Shown: positions 8,218 to 17,744, numbered from the stretch's first letter. The stretch: DNA of 64,000 bases from Armatimonadota bacterium (GCA_030601885.1 JAUWAU010000001.1:124001-188000); one strand, 5' to 3'. A program made the numbers and translations. The notes: generated by a model not told the origin, from the letters alone.

Positions 8218-9315
8218 TCACTGCGAGCGGCCGCGCGCGGCGATGGGCAGGATCTCGACGACCTCTTCCCTCTCGATGATGTACGCCCGGTCGTGCAGAT
8301 TGGATGCGGGACAGACGTGATTGGGGACAATGCGCACCTTGTCGCCGATGGCCAGTTCGTGCTCGGCCTCGGACAAGTCCACGTATGCGTGTTCCTCGTC
8401 CAGGTGCGTGATGGCCGCGCCGGCGCACTTGAGGACGCGCCCGTGGCCGGGGCTGATCTTCGCCGCGTCAGTCGTGAGCGCCTTGGAGCCGGCGTCCAAC
8501 GTGGCCCGCTGAGCGCCAGGCCTGCTCACCACCGTCGCCAGGATGGTAAAGGCACAGTCCGCTTCCGTGGCTGCTCCCAGGTCGATGCAGTTCACGTCGT
8601 TGTACACATACGTGCCGGGGCGGAACTCCGTGAGGCCACAGCCGGCACCATAGAACCGTGCCCGCGGCGTGGAGCCGCCACTGATGCGGCGGATGTCGGC
8701 CCCGACGGCGCGCAGCTCCTCAGCCACCCGCGCCATGGTCTCTGCCTCGAGCTTGGCGACCTGTCGTTGGTCGTCCTCCGAGAACTTGCCGGGAAGTAGC
8801 CCGGCATACGTCATGATGCCGGCGAGCTCGAGGCCCGGTAGGGGGAGCAGCTTGCGGGCGAGTGCGGGGGCGCCATCGGGCGGCACCCCGCACCGGTGCG
8901 CACCGGTGTCGATCTCCATGAGAACCTGGAGACGCGCACCACGACGTTCGAAGGCTGCCGAGAGGGGCTCCGCGGCTGCCATGCTATCCACACACACGGA
9001 GACCTCCACGTCCTGTGCCAACTGGGCGAGGCGGGCGAGCTTTGCCTCGCCGACGATGTGATTGGCGATGAAGATCGGGCCGAGGCCGGCTTTGGCCATC
9101 ACCTCTGCTTCGCCGATCTTGGCCACGCAAATGCCCGGCGACCCGGCCGCGACCTGCTGTTTGGCGATCTCAGGGATCTTGTGCGTCTTGGTGTGCGGCC
9201 AATGCTCGAGCTGCGCCGTCTGGGCCATCTCGGCCATGCGGGCGATGTTGGCGCGCAGGATGGCGACGTCGATCAATACAGCCGGTGTGTCGATGGACAG
9301 ATAGTGTTGGGCCAT
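8218..9315 (-). CDS. PLP-dependent D-threonine aldolase/D-serine dehydratase family protein
   Basis: The 365-residue protein belongs to the alanine-racemase-fold (fold type III) DSD1/D-threonine aldolase family. PHTKTHKIP near residue 48 carries the lysine that binds pyridoxal phosphate. The C-terminal NHVCPASNLHD supplies the His/Cys metal ligands typical of the zinc- or manganese-dependent members. It would cleave or deaminate a D-hydroxyamino acid; which one cannot be told from sequence. ATG 9315 has GGAGA 7-8 bases upstream and directly precedes the conserved start. A D-aminoacylase at 10212-11801 suggests shared D-amino-acid catabolism. Confidence 0.85.
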   Translation of the reverse strand: MAQHYLSIDTPAVLIDVAILRANIARMAEMAQTAQLEHWPHTKTHKIPEIAKQQVAAGSPGICVAKIGEAEVMAKAGLGPIFIANHIVGEAKLARLAQLAQDVEVSVCVDSMAAAEPLSAAFERRGARLQVLMEIDTGAHRCGVPPDGAPALARKLLPLPGLELAGIMTYAGLLPGKFSEDDQRQVAKLEAETMARVAEELRAVGADIRRISGGSTPRARFYGAGCGLTEFRPGTYVYNDVNCIDLGAATEADCAFTILATVVSRPGAQRATLDAGSKALTTDAAKISPGHGRVLKCAGAAITHLDEEHAYVDLSEAEHELAIGDKVRIVPNHVCPASNLHDRAYIIEREEVVEILPIAARGRSQ

Positions 9316-9460
9316 TCGACTTCTCCGTTCTAAAGCGATGCTGCCGGCCACATTTCGCCCGCGGTCCTCCGCCCCCCTCCCGGCCCATTGGGCAGGTCGA
9401 GCGCGCGCCTGGCACGAAGATCAGCCAACGGTCGCTTGCGACTGCACGGAGGCGCGCGCA

Positions 9461-10174
9461 GTGGGAATGGCAAGGCACGGCTTGTCGGCCTGGACGCTGG
9501 AGCCAAATCCGATCTTCATGCGTGAGATCCGCACGCGGTGGCGCAGTTGGCGCCTGCTCATCTGGCCGGCTGCCGGCGTGATCGTCTCTGCGGGGGCGCT
9601 GGGTTTGGTCATCACCACGAAGCAGTACGTCAGGGCCGAAGCCGCCCTCGTTTGGGCCGTTGTCGGCGCCCAGATTGCCTTCGTCCTCGCGGCCGCACCG
9701 GCTCTGGCCGCCGCCGGCATAGCGGCCGAGCGTCGGACAGGCAATCTGGACTTAATGCGCATCACCCGTCTGTCCGTGCACCAGATCGTCCTGGGCAAGG
9801 TGCTCGCGTGCCTGCACCCGCTTGCCCTCACCTTCTTCTGCCAATTGCCCCTGTTGGTCTACATCTCCCAGGCGCGCCCCGTTGGTCCCGGACCCATTGC
9901 GGCGTACGCATTGGCGCTCGAGGTGGCTGCGTTGCTTGCCTGTGCCGGCATCGGCGTGGCGGCGATGGCAGAGACGGGATCGCGCCTCCGGCTGGTCGTG
10001 GTCTACGGTGTCGGCATCTTGGCGCCGTGTTCGCTGGCCATCACTGCCACTCCACTCGTGGCCGCGAGTTCACCGGTCTGGGCCATCGGCGTGGCGCCCT
10101 TCGTGCTGCTCGTCGGCGCCCCGGTGTACGTGATAACGGTGGATGCCGTGAGCAGGCGCTTCGAGCAGGAGTAG
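9461..10174 (+). CDS. ABC-2 type permease-like membrane protein
   Basis: The 237-residue protein starts with the cytoplasmic stretch LEPNPIFMREIRTRWRSWR and has about six hydrophobic segments. The central AAERRTGNLDLMRITRLSVHQIVLGK is split across two helices and matches the ERxxGtldlLlltpls motif of ABC-2/GldF-type transporter permeases. GTG 9461 is chosen because GGAGG sits exactly 8 bases upstream; ATG 9467 is in frame. No ATP-binding subunit is adjacent, so it may use one encoded elsewhere. The substrate is unknown. Confidence 0.7.
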   Translation: MGMARHGLSAWTLEPNPIFMREIRTRWRSWRLLIWPAAGVIVSAGALGLVITTKQYVRAEAALVWAVVGAQIAFVLAAAPALAAAGIAAERRTGNLDLMRITRLSVHQIVLGKVLACLHPLALTFFCQLPLLVYISQARPVGPGPIAAYALALEVAALLACAGIGVAAMAETGSRLRLVVVYGVGILAPCSLAITATPLVAASSPVWAIGVAPFVLLVGAPVYVITVDAVSRRFEQE

Positions 10175-10211
10175 GGCACTCGGGCGCCAGTGGGCCGACG
10201 TCCACCGACCA

Positions 10212-11801
10212 TCACGGGAGGCGCAACACCGCGCCCGGCCGGGCTCCGGTGTGCTCACCGTGGTCGATGACGACCTCCCCGTTCACCAGAACGTGGCTGA
10301 TGCCGTCCGGGTACTGGTGCGGGTCCGCGTAGGTTGCCCGGTCGATGATGCGCGCGGGGTCCAACACCACGAGGTCGGCCGCAAAGCCGGCCTTCACCTG
10401 GCCCCTATCAGACAGCCCGAGGCGGGCCGCCGGGAGAGCTGTGCATTTCCGAATGGCCTCCTTGAGCGGCAGCAGCCGTCGCTCTCGCACGTAGCAGCCC
10501 AGGAAACGCGGATATGTGCCATAGGAGCGCGGATGCGGCCGCCAGGCGCTGAAGGGCTCACGAGGTGCGACGCCGATGCCGTCCGTGGCGATGCAGCCCA
10601 TTCGGTGCGCCAGCACGCGCACTACGTCCTCTTCGCACATCGACTCTATCACCACCCCTATGCGGTTGCGCTCCTCCACGATCAGATCCATCATCGTGTC
10701 CACCGCATCGGCCCCGCGCTCGTCTGCGATCTCCAGAATGCTCTTGCCCACCAGCGTCTGGTTGCCCGCCGGCCCGACGGCGGCGATGACGGTACGGGAA
10801 AGGTCATCGCCGACGTCGCCCTCCTCGCCGGAGGTGTATTCCGCGCGGACCCGCGCGCGCACGGCCGGGCCCTTGAGTCGCTCCAGCCACTTGTCTGGCG
10901 GGCCCGCCACGGCCCACCCTGGTAGAGACCCGCTCAGGTGGCGGCTGCCGGCGGTGTACGGGTACGCATCGAAGGCGACATCGACTCCCTCTCCAGCGGC
11001 GGATTCCAGCGTCTCGAGGGCGCCGGCCGTCTTCCCCCAATTAGGAGGCCACGTGGCTTTGAGATGATCGATCTGCAGGCGCGCGCCGGTCTCCCCGCCC
11101 AGATCGAGGACCTCCTGCAGCGCGGGGACTAGCTGGGCCCCCTCACTTCGGAGGTGGAAGGCGCACTCTCGGCCGTACTCGGCGGCCACCCGGCACAGCG
11201 CCGCAAGCTCCGTTGTGTTGGCGTACGAGCCGGGAGCATAGCCGAGGCCGAAGGAGATGCCGGCGGCGCCGGCGTCAAGGGCGGCTCGCGCGGCTCGGCA
11301 CATGACGTCGATGTGCTCAGGCATGGGCTCATCTGCCCCGAATCCCATCGCCACACCCCGCAGCGCGGAGTGGCCCACCAGTGTGCCGATATTCACTGAC
11401 GGGCGAGCGTCCGCCAGGCGCCGGAAGTAATCGTCTGCCGTTTTCCAGTCCCACGGCACGTCTGCAGCAATGAAAGCGCATACGCTCTGCAGCGCCTCCT
11501 TATGCTGCTCGGCTACCGGGAACGGCGTCATTCCACAGTGGCCGCAGATCTCCGTGGTGACGCCCTGGTGCACCTTGCTGTCGGCCTCAGGCGCCACCAG
11601 TATGCTGAGGTCGGAGTGCGCGTGCATGTCGATGAAGCCCGGGCAGACTACCTGCCCGCGGCAGTCAATGCGCCGCGCGGCGGCGACGTGGGCCAGGTCC
11701 CCGACGGCGGCTATCTCTCCCTGGCGGACGCCAACGTCCGCTTTGACTCCAGGGGAGCCGGTGCCATCGATTACCAGCCCGCCCGGCAGAATGATGTCCA
11801 T
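10212..11801 (-). CDS. N-acyl-D-amino-acid deacylase (D-aminoacylase)
   Basis: The 529-residue amidohydrolase would remove acyl groups from N-acyl-D-amino acids. Metal-site and family motifs are present: HAHSDLS after the first beta-barrel strand, the bridging cysteine in EICGHCGMTPF, HLRSEG, QIDHLKA and IATDGIGV near the end. The fold begins with the small beta-sandwich MDIILPGGLVIDGTG. ATG 11801 is favoured because GGAGG is 7 bases upstream; the in-frame ATG at 11807 would leave only one base of spacing. The D-amino-acid lyase gene at 8218-9315 could use the released D-amino acids. Confidence 0.88.
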   Translation of the reverse strand: MDIILPGGLVIDGTGSPGVKADVGVRQGEIAAVGDLAHVAAARRIDCRGQVVCPGFIDMHAHSDLSILVAPEADSKVHQGVTTEICGHCGMTPFPVAEQHKEALQSVCAFIAADVPWDWKTADDYFRRLADARPSVNIGTLVGHSALRGVAMGFGADEPMPEHIDVMCRAARAALDAGAAGISFGLGYAPGSYANTTELAALCRVAAEYGRECAFHLRSEGAQLVPALQEVLDLGGETGARLQIDHLKATWPPNWGKTAGALETLESAAGEGVDVAFDAYPYTAGSRHLSGSLPGWAVAGPPDKWLERLKGPAVRARVRAEYTSGEEGDVGDDLSRTVIAAVGPAGNQTLVGKSILEIADERGADAVDTMMDLIVEERNRIGVVIESMCEEDVVRVLAHRMGCIATDGIGVAPREPFSAWRPHPRSYGTYPRFLGCYVRERRLLPLKEAIRKCTALPAARLGLSDRGQVKAGFAADLVVLDPARIIDRATYADPHQYPDGISHVLVNGEVVIDHGEHTGARPGAVLRLP

Positions 11802-11829
11802 CGGCATGCCTCCGTGTCTCCAGCGCGCT

Positions 11830-13677
11830 TCACACTACATCCACCATCGCATCGAACAGCTCCCCGAAGCGCTCGCCGTCCAGGGTGACATCGGTGGTGA
11901 AGATGTATCGTCGGGGCTCCGCCGCCCTCGGAACACGCACGACGATCTGCTGCTCCACCTGTCCGCGAGGCGGCAGCTCGGCGTCGAAGGACTTGGGAGT
12001 GATCTCCCACCCCTCCGGGCCCATCACCTCGAGCCCCGCGGCTCGCTTTCGGCGCGCGTGGTTGACGACGGTCAGCGTGAGCGTGAGCTCGTCCCCCGAT
12101 CGGCACCGAGTCCGATATGGATGCAGATTCACCCAGTACGGATCAATGAAGTACTCGTACTCCGGGTAGGCGCTCAGGCGCTTGAGGGCCCGCCGAAACG
12201 CCTGGCCCCACTCCGCGAGCTGCCGCAACTGCCGCCGCGGCTCCGGAATCTCCTGCGCGTGCTGCCCGAGTATGAGGTCGGGATCGATCTCAAGAAGCGT
12301 CCTGGCGCACTTGATGTAACCCTCCTCGAGTATGCCACGATTGCGGGCTATGAAGGCGTCGTGACCGGACCGGTTCGGGCTGCAGAACATGTTGTCGCCG
12401 GTGAAGGCTACGACTCGGCCGTCGATCTCCGCCGCCGCGCCCATGCCATACCACGTCTGGCCGGGGAGGTGGAAGATCTTGATCTGGAAACCCTCCCACT
12501 CCACCGTCTCGCCGTCGTGCAGCACGCGATCCACCGGGATTCCCCCGACGCCCTGCGCGGGCCCCGTGAGGCACGTCAGATTGAAGCGCCGTGGATGCTC
12601 GATGACCTCCACCATGTTCTCAAAGCACCATACCTCCGCCCCATAGTGGGTCACCACGTGGGGGATGGTGGTGATGTGGTCGTAGTGATAGTGCGATATG
12701 GTTACCGCATCCACCGCGCGGAGGTCATAGTGCCGCCGCATCTCGTCCAATTTCCGGCCAAGCCATTGCGTGGACGCCTCCGCCGCTCCGAGGCCGCAGT
12801 CCATGAACAGCGCGTGGCCGCTGTCGGCGAGGATGATGTAGCAGTTCCGCCGGTCGAGCTTGAACAGATGCTCGGACACCTGCCGGACTCCGGCGATGGG
12901 CGTTCGCCGGCTGACGGTGCAGGAATCGTACGGATTGGTGTCCTTGTCCCAATGGCGCAGCAGGAGATCGTAGATGAAGGCGCGCAGCCGCTGCCGCAGC
13001 AGGCGCAGATCGCGATCCGCCTTCCTGCTCACGCCGCCGTGCGACGGGCACAGCACGTCCGGGCGCTCCGCGTGAAGGCGGGCCAGGGTCCGGAGCAGCG
13101 TAATCAGCCCTTCGGCGTACCCATAGTCCCACTCAGAATCGTAGTACGTGTGGAGCTTGGCATCTGCAAGAGCCGAGTCGCCGCAGAAGGCCAGCGTCCG
13201 GCGGCCCACCTCGCACAGGTAGTACATGGCTCCGGGCGAGTGTCCTGGGCCCGCGAAGGCCTGAAGATCGAAGCCGCGCCAGCGGAAGTTCTCCCCATCC
13301 TTGATGGTCAGGTCCACCGGCACGCGCTCGCGCAGCGGGCGGCAGTAGGGCGCGCCGACCACCGAGAAGCGTTCGGGACGCTTCCAAAACTCATCGACGC
13401 CCGAGAACAACAGCAACTCCCCGGCCGGGACGGCCAGTTTGATGCCCTTCGGCTGCAGCAGACGGTCGCCCTGGCACTGCTCCCGATGGTGGTGCGTGTG
13501 CAGAACCCACGCCACCCGTCGTACCTCGATCTCCCTCAGGTGCTGGAGCACGTCGCCGCTGCCGAAGTCGATGAGTATCGCGTCCGATCCATCTCGCAGC
13601 ACGTAGACGTTGCACGTGTCGCGGAAGAGAAACACGTTCTGGGTCACTCGCTCAAATCGCTTGCGGCGGCGCGGCAT
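11830..13677 (-). CDS. Tandem metallo-beta-lactamase-fold hydrolase with C-terminal beta-sandwich
   Basis: The 615-residue protein carries two metallo-beta-lactamase domains (about residues 8-230 and 265-490) and a C-terminal Ig-like region (about 510-610). The first domain has LHTHHHREQ, where the usual DH pair is EQ, but keeps GPGHSPG, FCGDSAL and PSHGG. The second has the complete SHYHYDH and keeps GD and GQH, but has PGQTWYG where a histidine ligand is expected. So each half lacks a different metal ligand. The substrate is unknown. AAGGAGG lies 9 bases before ATG 13677. The next minus-strand gene downstream is the D-aminoacylase. Confidence 0.8.
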   Translation of the reverse strand: MPRRRKRFERVTQNVFLFRDTCNVYVLRDGSDAILIDFGSGDVLQHLREIEVRRVAWVLHTHHHREQCQGDRLLQPKGIKLAVPAGELLLFSGVDEFWKRPERFSVVGAPYCRPLRERVPVDLTIKDGENFRWRGFDLQAFAGPGHSPGAMYYLCEVGRRTLAFCGDSALADAKLHTYYDSEWDYGYAEGLITLLRTLARLHAERPDVLCPSHGGVSRKADRDLRLLRQRLRAFIYDLLLRHWDKDTNPYDSCTVSRRTPIAGVRQVSEHLFKLDRRNCYIILADSGHALFMDCGLGAAEASTQWLGRKLDEMRRHYDLRAVDAVTISHYHYDHITTIPHVVTHYGAEVWCFENMVEVIEHPRRFNLTCLTGPAQGVGGIPVDRVLHDGETVEWEGFQIKIFHLPGQTWYGMGAAAEIDGRVVAFTGDNMFCSPNRSGHDAFIARNRGILEEGYIKCARTLLEIDPDLILGQHAQEIPEPRRQLRQLAEWGQAFRRALKRLSAYPEYEYFIDPYWVNLHPYRTRCRSGDELTLTLTVVNHARRKRAAGLEVMGPEGWEITPKSFDAELPPRGQVEQQIVVRVPRAAEPRRYIFTTDVTLDGERFGELFDAMVDVV

Positions 13678-13818
13678 GGTGCGAAGCCTCCTTGCGCTCA
13701 GGGACGACCACCCGTGCGATCGGCCACCAGGGTGGGCGTTCCGTGATCTGGCGCAGGAACTGGCCGCACGCCCGGCCTGTTGAAACCATGCGGCAAACAG
13801 TTTTCACGGGTTCATAGC

Positions 13819-15036
13819 ATGAAAGCGGCACGTGTCTGGCACCTCTGTCTCATCATCCTCCTGGCATCGTCTGCGCCGCTCTCCGGCCCCGTCCTGGGAC
13901 AGCCAGAGCTCGGGGCATCCGAGTCGGGAGCCGCTGCGTCGGCCGGACGGCCGCCGGAAATCTACATTTGCTACTTTGACGATCTGCGCTGCAGCCGGTG
14001 CCGGCACGCCGAGCACCAGCTCAGCGACTACGCCCGCGAGCGCCCCAATGTGCACCTCGAGATCTTCGAATGGCACGAGCAAGACACCTTCAGGATCTTC
14101 CGCGCAACCATGATGCGGCTCGAGGTACCGGACAAGTACATCGAGCGCCTGCGTCCCCCGGTGATCGTCATCGGTCGGCAGTGGATCACGGAGGCGAACC
14201 TCCCCCCCTCTGCGCTCAATGGTTACATCGCGGCCCAGGGCCCGGCGGCCTCAGAGCGTGTGTGGGACGTGGATGAGGTCGCCCTGGCGAAGGCAGACAC
14301 GGCAATCCGGCGCTACTTCAGCTCCTACGGCCCTCTCGCTGTCGTCGCCCTTGGCCTGGTGGATGGCGTCAATCCCTGCGCCATCGCCACGCTGGTCTTT
14401 TTCATGTCATACCTCGCCTTTCTGGGTCGCCAGGGCAGAGACGTGCTCGTGGCCGGCTTGGCCTTTGCCGCCGGTATATACGTGCTGTACTTCGGCATCG
14501 GCATCGGCCTGGCGAAGCTGATAATGAGCATCAAGAACATCGACGTCCTCAGAACGGTGGTATACGCCGTGATGCTCATCTTGGCCGGCGTATTCGCCGT
14601 GTTCAGCTTCCTCGACTTCCGCAGGCTGCGGGAGGGCCGGGCCGAAGCCGTCACGCTGCAGCTACCTACGGGCCTGAAGCGCCGCATTCACGCCGTTATC
14701 CGAGAGCGGACGAGGGCGTCGCTGATCGGCGTTGGGGCGTTCACTGCCGGTCTGATCGTGTCGTGCGTCGAGCTCGTCTGCACCGGCCAGGTCTACTTGC
14801 CCGCGGTAGCCTTCGTCACGGACGTACCCAGTCTCAAGCAGCGCGTCATAATGTGGCTCGCCATCTACAACTTCGCCTTCATCCTTCCGCTGCTGGCCAT
14901 CACCGGCGCGGCCTACTTGGGCGTGACGTCGTCCTCGCTGGCCGCTGTCGCGCAGCGCCACGCCGCCGGGACGAAGCTGGTCATGGCGCTCTTCTTCGCC
15001 GGTATCGCCGTCTACTTCGCCCTTCAACTGTCGTGA
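13819..15036 (+). CDS. Thioredoxin-like domain fused to CcdA/DsbD-type membrane domain
   Basis: The 405-residue protein has a signal peptide (LCLIILLASSAPLSGPVLG), a periplasmic thioredoxin-like domain with the CxxC site RCSRC at about residue 60, then six or more membrane helices. The helices contain the CcdA-type half-sites GLVDGVNPCAIATL and IVSCVELVCTGQVYLP. Together this moves reducing equivalents from the cytoplasm across the membrane to extracytoplasmic thiols, as DsbD does, but with the soluble domain first. ATG 13819 is preferred over TTG 13780 because it begins the basic end of a normal signal peptide. No cytochrome c maturation genes are adjacent, so the electron acceptor is unknown. 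Confidence 0.8.
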   Translation: MKAARVWHLCLIILLASSAPLSGPVLGQPELGASESGAAASAGRPPEIYICYFDDLRCSRCRHAEHQLSDYARERPNVHLEIFEWHEQDTFRIFRATMMRLEVPDKYIERLRPPVIVIGRQWITEANLPPSALNGYIAAQGPAASERVWDVDEVALAKADTAIRRYFSSYGPLAVVALGLVDGVNPCAIATLVFFMSYLAFLGRQGRDVLVAGLAFAAGIYVLYFGIGIGLAKLIMSIKNIDVLRTVVYAVMLILAGVFAVFSFLDFRRLREGRAEAVTLQLPTGLKRRIHAVIRERTRASLIGVGAFTAGLIVSCVELVCTGQVYLPAVAFVTDVPSLKQRVIMWLAIYNFAFILPLLAITGAAYLGVTSSSLAAVAQRHAAGTKLVMALFFAGIAVYFALQLS

Positions 15037-15163
15037 GGCCTCCCCTTGCGACCGGGCCGGACCCTTACCCAGAACCGTCCACCTGCGGACGGCCCGCAGC
15101 GTCAGACGCAGTCCCTTGCCTGAAGGGCGCATCGGCGGGTATACTACTGCGTGGTGATGGAGA

Positions 15164-15892
15164 ATGTTTCTGTTCGACCCGATGTACCTGGTCTACGTGG
15201 CCCCGGCGATTCTGCTGGCGATATACGCCCAATACAAGGTCAAGAGCACCTACGCCCGGCTGTCCCGAGTGGCTGTGCGCAGCGGCGTGACCGGCGCTGA
15301 GGCGGCCGCGCACGTGCTGCTGAGCCAGGGCATTCCCGCCGGCGGTGGGCGCGGCGCCTGGGGGCGAGTGCCGGCCGGCGCTCAGGGCGTGACGATCGGT
15401 ATGGCCCGCGGACCGTTGTCGGACCATTACAATCCGCTGAACCGGTCGCTTGCCCTCTCGCCCGACGTGCACGGAGGCCGGTCCCTGGCGGCCGTCGGCA
15501 TCGCGGCCCACGAGGCGGGACACGCCGTACAGCACGCCACCGGCTACAAGGCAATGGTGCTCCGCACCGGCGTAGTGTATTTCGCCAACGGCGCCCAGTT
15601 CGCGCCGATTATCTTCTTCCTCGGCTTCCTGATGCAATGGGACGTCCTGATGAACGTCGCGATCGTGCTGTTCAGCGTCTTGGTGCTCTTCTCGCTGGCG
15701 ACGCTGCCGGTCGAGTTCAACGCCAGCAGCCGAGCCATGAAGATGCTTACGGAGACGGGGATCGTATCCCGGGACGAGGCCCCGGCGGTGAAGAGCGTCC
15801 TGAACGCGGCTGCCCTCACGTACGTTGCAGCGGCCGCCATGGCGATATTGACGCTGCTCTACTATATCAGCCTTGCCGGGCGGCGCAACTGA
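15164..15892 (+). CDS. Neutral zinc metallopeptidase, YugP family
   Basis: The 242-residue protein has an N-terminal membrane helix, the zinc site AAHEAGHAVQHATGYK at about residue 112, and three more hydrophobic segments towards the C-terminus. This is the layout of the YugP/DUF2268-like neutral zinc metallopeptidases of the membrane. The conserved NRSLALSPDVHGGRSLAAVG precedes the active site. Its substrate is unknown. ATG 15164 is chosen because it directly begins the hydrophobic segment; the purine-rich GATGGAGA upstream is a tight ribosome site. Confidence 0.85.
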   Translation: MFLFDPMYLVYVAPAILLAIYAQYKVKSTYARLSRVAVRSGVTGAEAAAHVLLSQGIPAGGGRGAWGRVPAGAQGVTIGMARGPLSDHYNPLNRSLALSPDVHGGRSLAAVGIAAHEAGHAVQHATGYKAMVLRTGVVYFANGAQFAPIIFFLGFLMQWDVLMNVAIVLFSVLVLFSLATLPVEFNASSRAMKMLTETGIVSRDEAPAVKSVLNAAALTYVAAAAMAILTLLYYISLAGRRN

Positions 15893-15940
15893 GCCGCGGC
15901 GGCTGCCTGCCCCACACTGATCTGCAGTGAGGTACACCCA

Positions 15941-16954
15941 ATGCGAGCCCTGATCGTCGAAGAGCCCGGGAAGCTCCGACTGGCGGACACGGACGTGCCC
16001 ACGCCGGGGGAGGCCGAGGTGCTGGTGCGCGTACAGGCCGTGGGCATCTGCGGCAGCGATGTGCACATTTACCACGGCAACCTGGTGTTTGTCTCCTATC
16101 CCTGCGTGCCGGGGCACGAACTCTCCGGGGTAGTGGCCGGCGTGGGCCCGGGGGTCGAAGGGTTCGCCGAGGGCGACCGGGTCGCGGTGAATCCCACTCT
16201 GAGCTGCGGGCACTGCTATGCGTGCAGCCTGGGCCGCGGCAACTGCTGCGCGGACGTGCAGTGCCTCGGTGTGCACTGCGACGGCGGCTTTCGCGAGTAC
16301 CTCAGCGTGCCCGCCGGCAACGCGCACCACATCCCGGACGACATGAGCTTCGAGACGGGGGCGCTGATCGAGCCGCTGAGCATCGGCCTACAGGCGACGC
16401 GGCGCGGTCGGGTCACGGCCGGCGAGACGGTGGCCATCATCGGCGCGGGCGCCATCGGACTGTGCGCACTTCAGCAGGCCAAGCTGGAGGGCGCAAAGGT
16501 GGCCATCGCCGACGCGTGCGCGTCCCGGCTCAAGCTGGCGGAGCAGTTCGGTGCCGACCTGGTGGTCAACGTCAACGAGCGGGATTTCCTGAGCGCCGTA
16601 GAGGAATGGACGGAAGCTGCCGGCGCCAACGTCGTCATCGAGGCAGTGGGCATTCCGGAGACCCTGCGCCAGACGCTCGACTTGGTTTCGGCCGCGGGCA
16701 GGGTCGTCGTGCTGGGCGTCATCGCCGAGGACGTGGCGCTGCCCGCGAGCATGTTCGTCCGGAAGGAGCTCGACTTTCTCGGATCGCGAATGAACGCGAA
16801 TCTCTTCCCCGATGTCATCCGCCGCATCAGCGAGGGGAAGCTGCGGCCCGAGCCGATGATGACCCATACGTTCCCACTCGACGACGTTATCGGTGCGTTC
16901 GAACTGGCGTCCAAGGGCCCGGATGAGGCCGTGAAGATACTCGTCAAGCCTTGA
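15941..16954 (+). CDS. Zinc-dependent medium-chain alcohol/polyol dehydrogenase
   Basis: The 337-residue protein is a sorbitol/threonine dehydrogenase-type MDR enzyme. The catalytic zinc ligands are in GICGSDVHIYHG and VPGHELSG. A structural zinc cluster is indicated by CGHCYACSLGRGNCC. The Rossmann motif IIGAGAIGLCA follows at about residue 165. It oxidises a secondary alcohol of a polyol or amino acid with NAD(P)+; the substrate is not deducible. GAGGT lies 7 bases before ATG 15941. No pathway neighbours identify its role. Confidence 0.88.
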   Translation: MRALIVEEPGKLRLADTDVPTPGEAEVLVRVQAVGICGSDVHIYHGNLVFVSYPCVPGHELSGVVAGVGPGVEGFAEGDRVAVNPTLSCGHCYACSLGRGNCCADVQCLGVHCDGGFREYLSVPAGNAHHIPDDMSFETGALIEPLSIGLQATRRGRVTAGETVAIIGAGAIGLCALQQAKLEGAKVAIADACASRLKLAEQFGADLVVNVNERDFLSAVEEWTEAAGANVVIEAVGIPETLRQTLDLVSAAGRVVVLGVIAEDVALPASMFVRKELDFLGSRMNANLFPDVIRRISEGKLRPEPMMTHTFPLDDVIGAFELASKGPDEAVKILVKP

Positions 16955-17262
16955 CCGTTCTGTGGGGACGTCGAGGAGAGCAAAGACAAACGGCGAGAGC
17001 GGAACCGATAGCGGGGGTTACGGCCCCACCCTCGCCAAAAAGCGCCTCAGAAAACGTCGGGCGGGAAGGACGGCGCGACGTGGCCAAACCGGTCTCTTTG
17101 GTGCTGCCACCCGCACGAATCAGAACGACAGGAATATAACCGTTTCGGTGCGAAAAGACTGTTACGTGTCTCACGCAAAGTGGGACTACGCTGGGAAACG
17201 AGGTAAGTGAGAGCCGCCGGGGGTCTATGCGCCTCAGACGGGCAACCGAAAGGGTGAGGCCG
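16955..17262. other. Gene-free leader region
   Basis: The 308 bases before the stalk-domain gene hold no convincing ORF. Positions 17150-17255 contain GCAAA and GAAA runs and a late GGGCAACCG. This partly recalls a cyclic-di-GMP (GEMM) aptamer but breaks the conserved order. Confidence 0.35.
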
Positions 17263-17703
17263 ATGTCAGGGCGAGCCGCGACACGATATGCAGTGTTGGC
17301 TGTTGCGGGAGCGATGATCGCTGCCGCCACGTCCGGTATCGCGCAGGTCGGTTTCGGGCAGGCCAAGACAGTCAGATCGAAGGCACATGTGCTTGTCGAT
17401 CTGGAGCCCGTGGCGAAGTTCCTGGGGGCGAAGGTTAACTTCAACAAGCGCACCAAGGCCATCGCCATTACCAGGGGCAAAACCAAGATCGCCATGCGCG
17501 TCGGCTCCAGCAAGGCTAAGCTGAACGGCAGAGACAAGAAACTCCCCGTCCCGCCGATGATCGTCGAGGGCAAGACGATGGTGCCATTGCGGTGGACGTG
17601 CGAGGCGCTCGGGGCCAAAGTGGACGTCCCGAACGCAAGCATCATTAGCATCTGCGCCCCCGCCCCCTCGAAGCAGTGCATGGCGGTGAAGATGCCTAAG
17701 TAG
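17263..17703 (+). CDS. Secreted copper-amine-oxidase-N-like (stalk) domain protein
   Basis: The 146-residue protein has a signal peptide (YAVLAVAGAMIAAATSGIAQ). A single stalk domain follows: VLVDLEPVAKFLGAKVNF, an AIAITRGKTKIAM strand and MVPLRWTCEALGAKVDV. This is the pattern of the copper amine oxidase N-terminal domain that is widespread in Gram-positive and related envelope proteins. The domain probably mediates binding at the cell surface and has no known catalytic residues. ATG 17263 has AAGGG 8 bases upstream; a further in-frame ATG at 17227 would spoil the signal peptide. Confidence 0.75.
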   Translation: MSGRAATRYAVLAVAGAMIAAATSGIAQVGFGQAKTVRSKAHVLVDLEPVAKFLGAKVNFNKRTKAIAITRGKTKIAMRVGSSKAKLNGRDKKLPVPPMIVEGKTMVPLRWTCEALGAKVDVPNASIISICAPAPSKQCMAVKMPK

Positions 17704-17744
17704 CGTCAAGGAAAAGCATCAAGAAGGCGACGGCGCGCGGATGC

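Noticed and set aside
11470..13746. Plus-strand frame opposite the D-aminoacylase and MBL genes
   Set aside because: It spans two real minus-strand genes and shows no domain.
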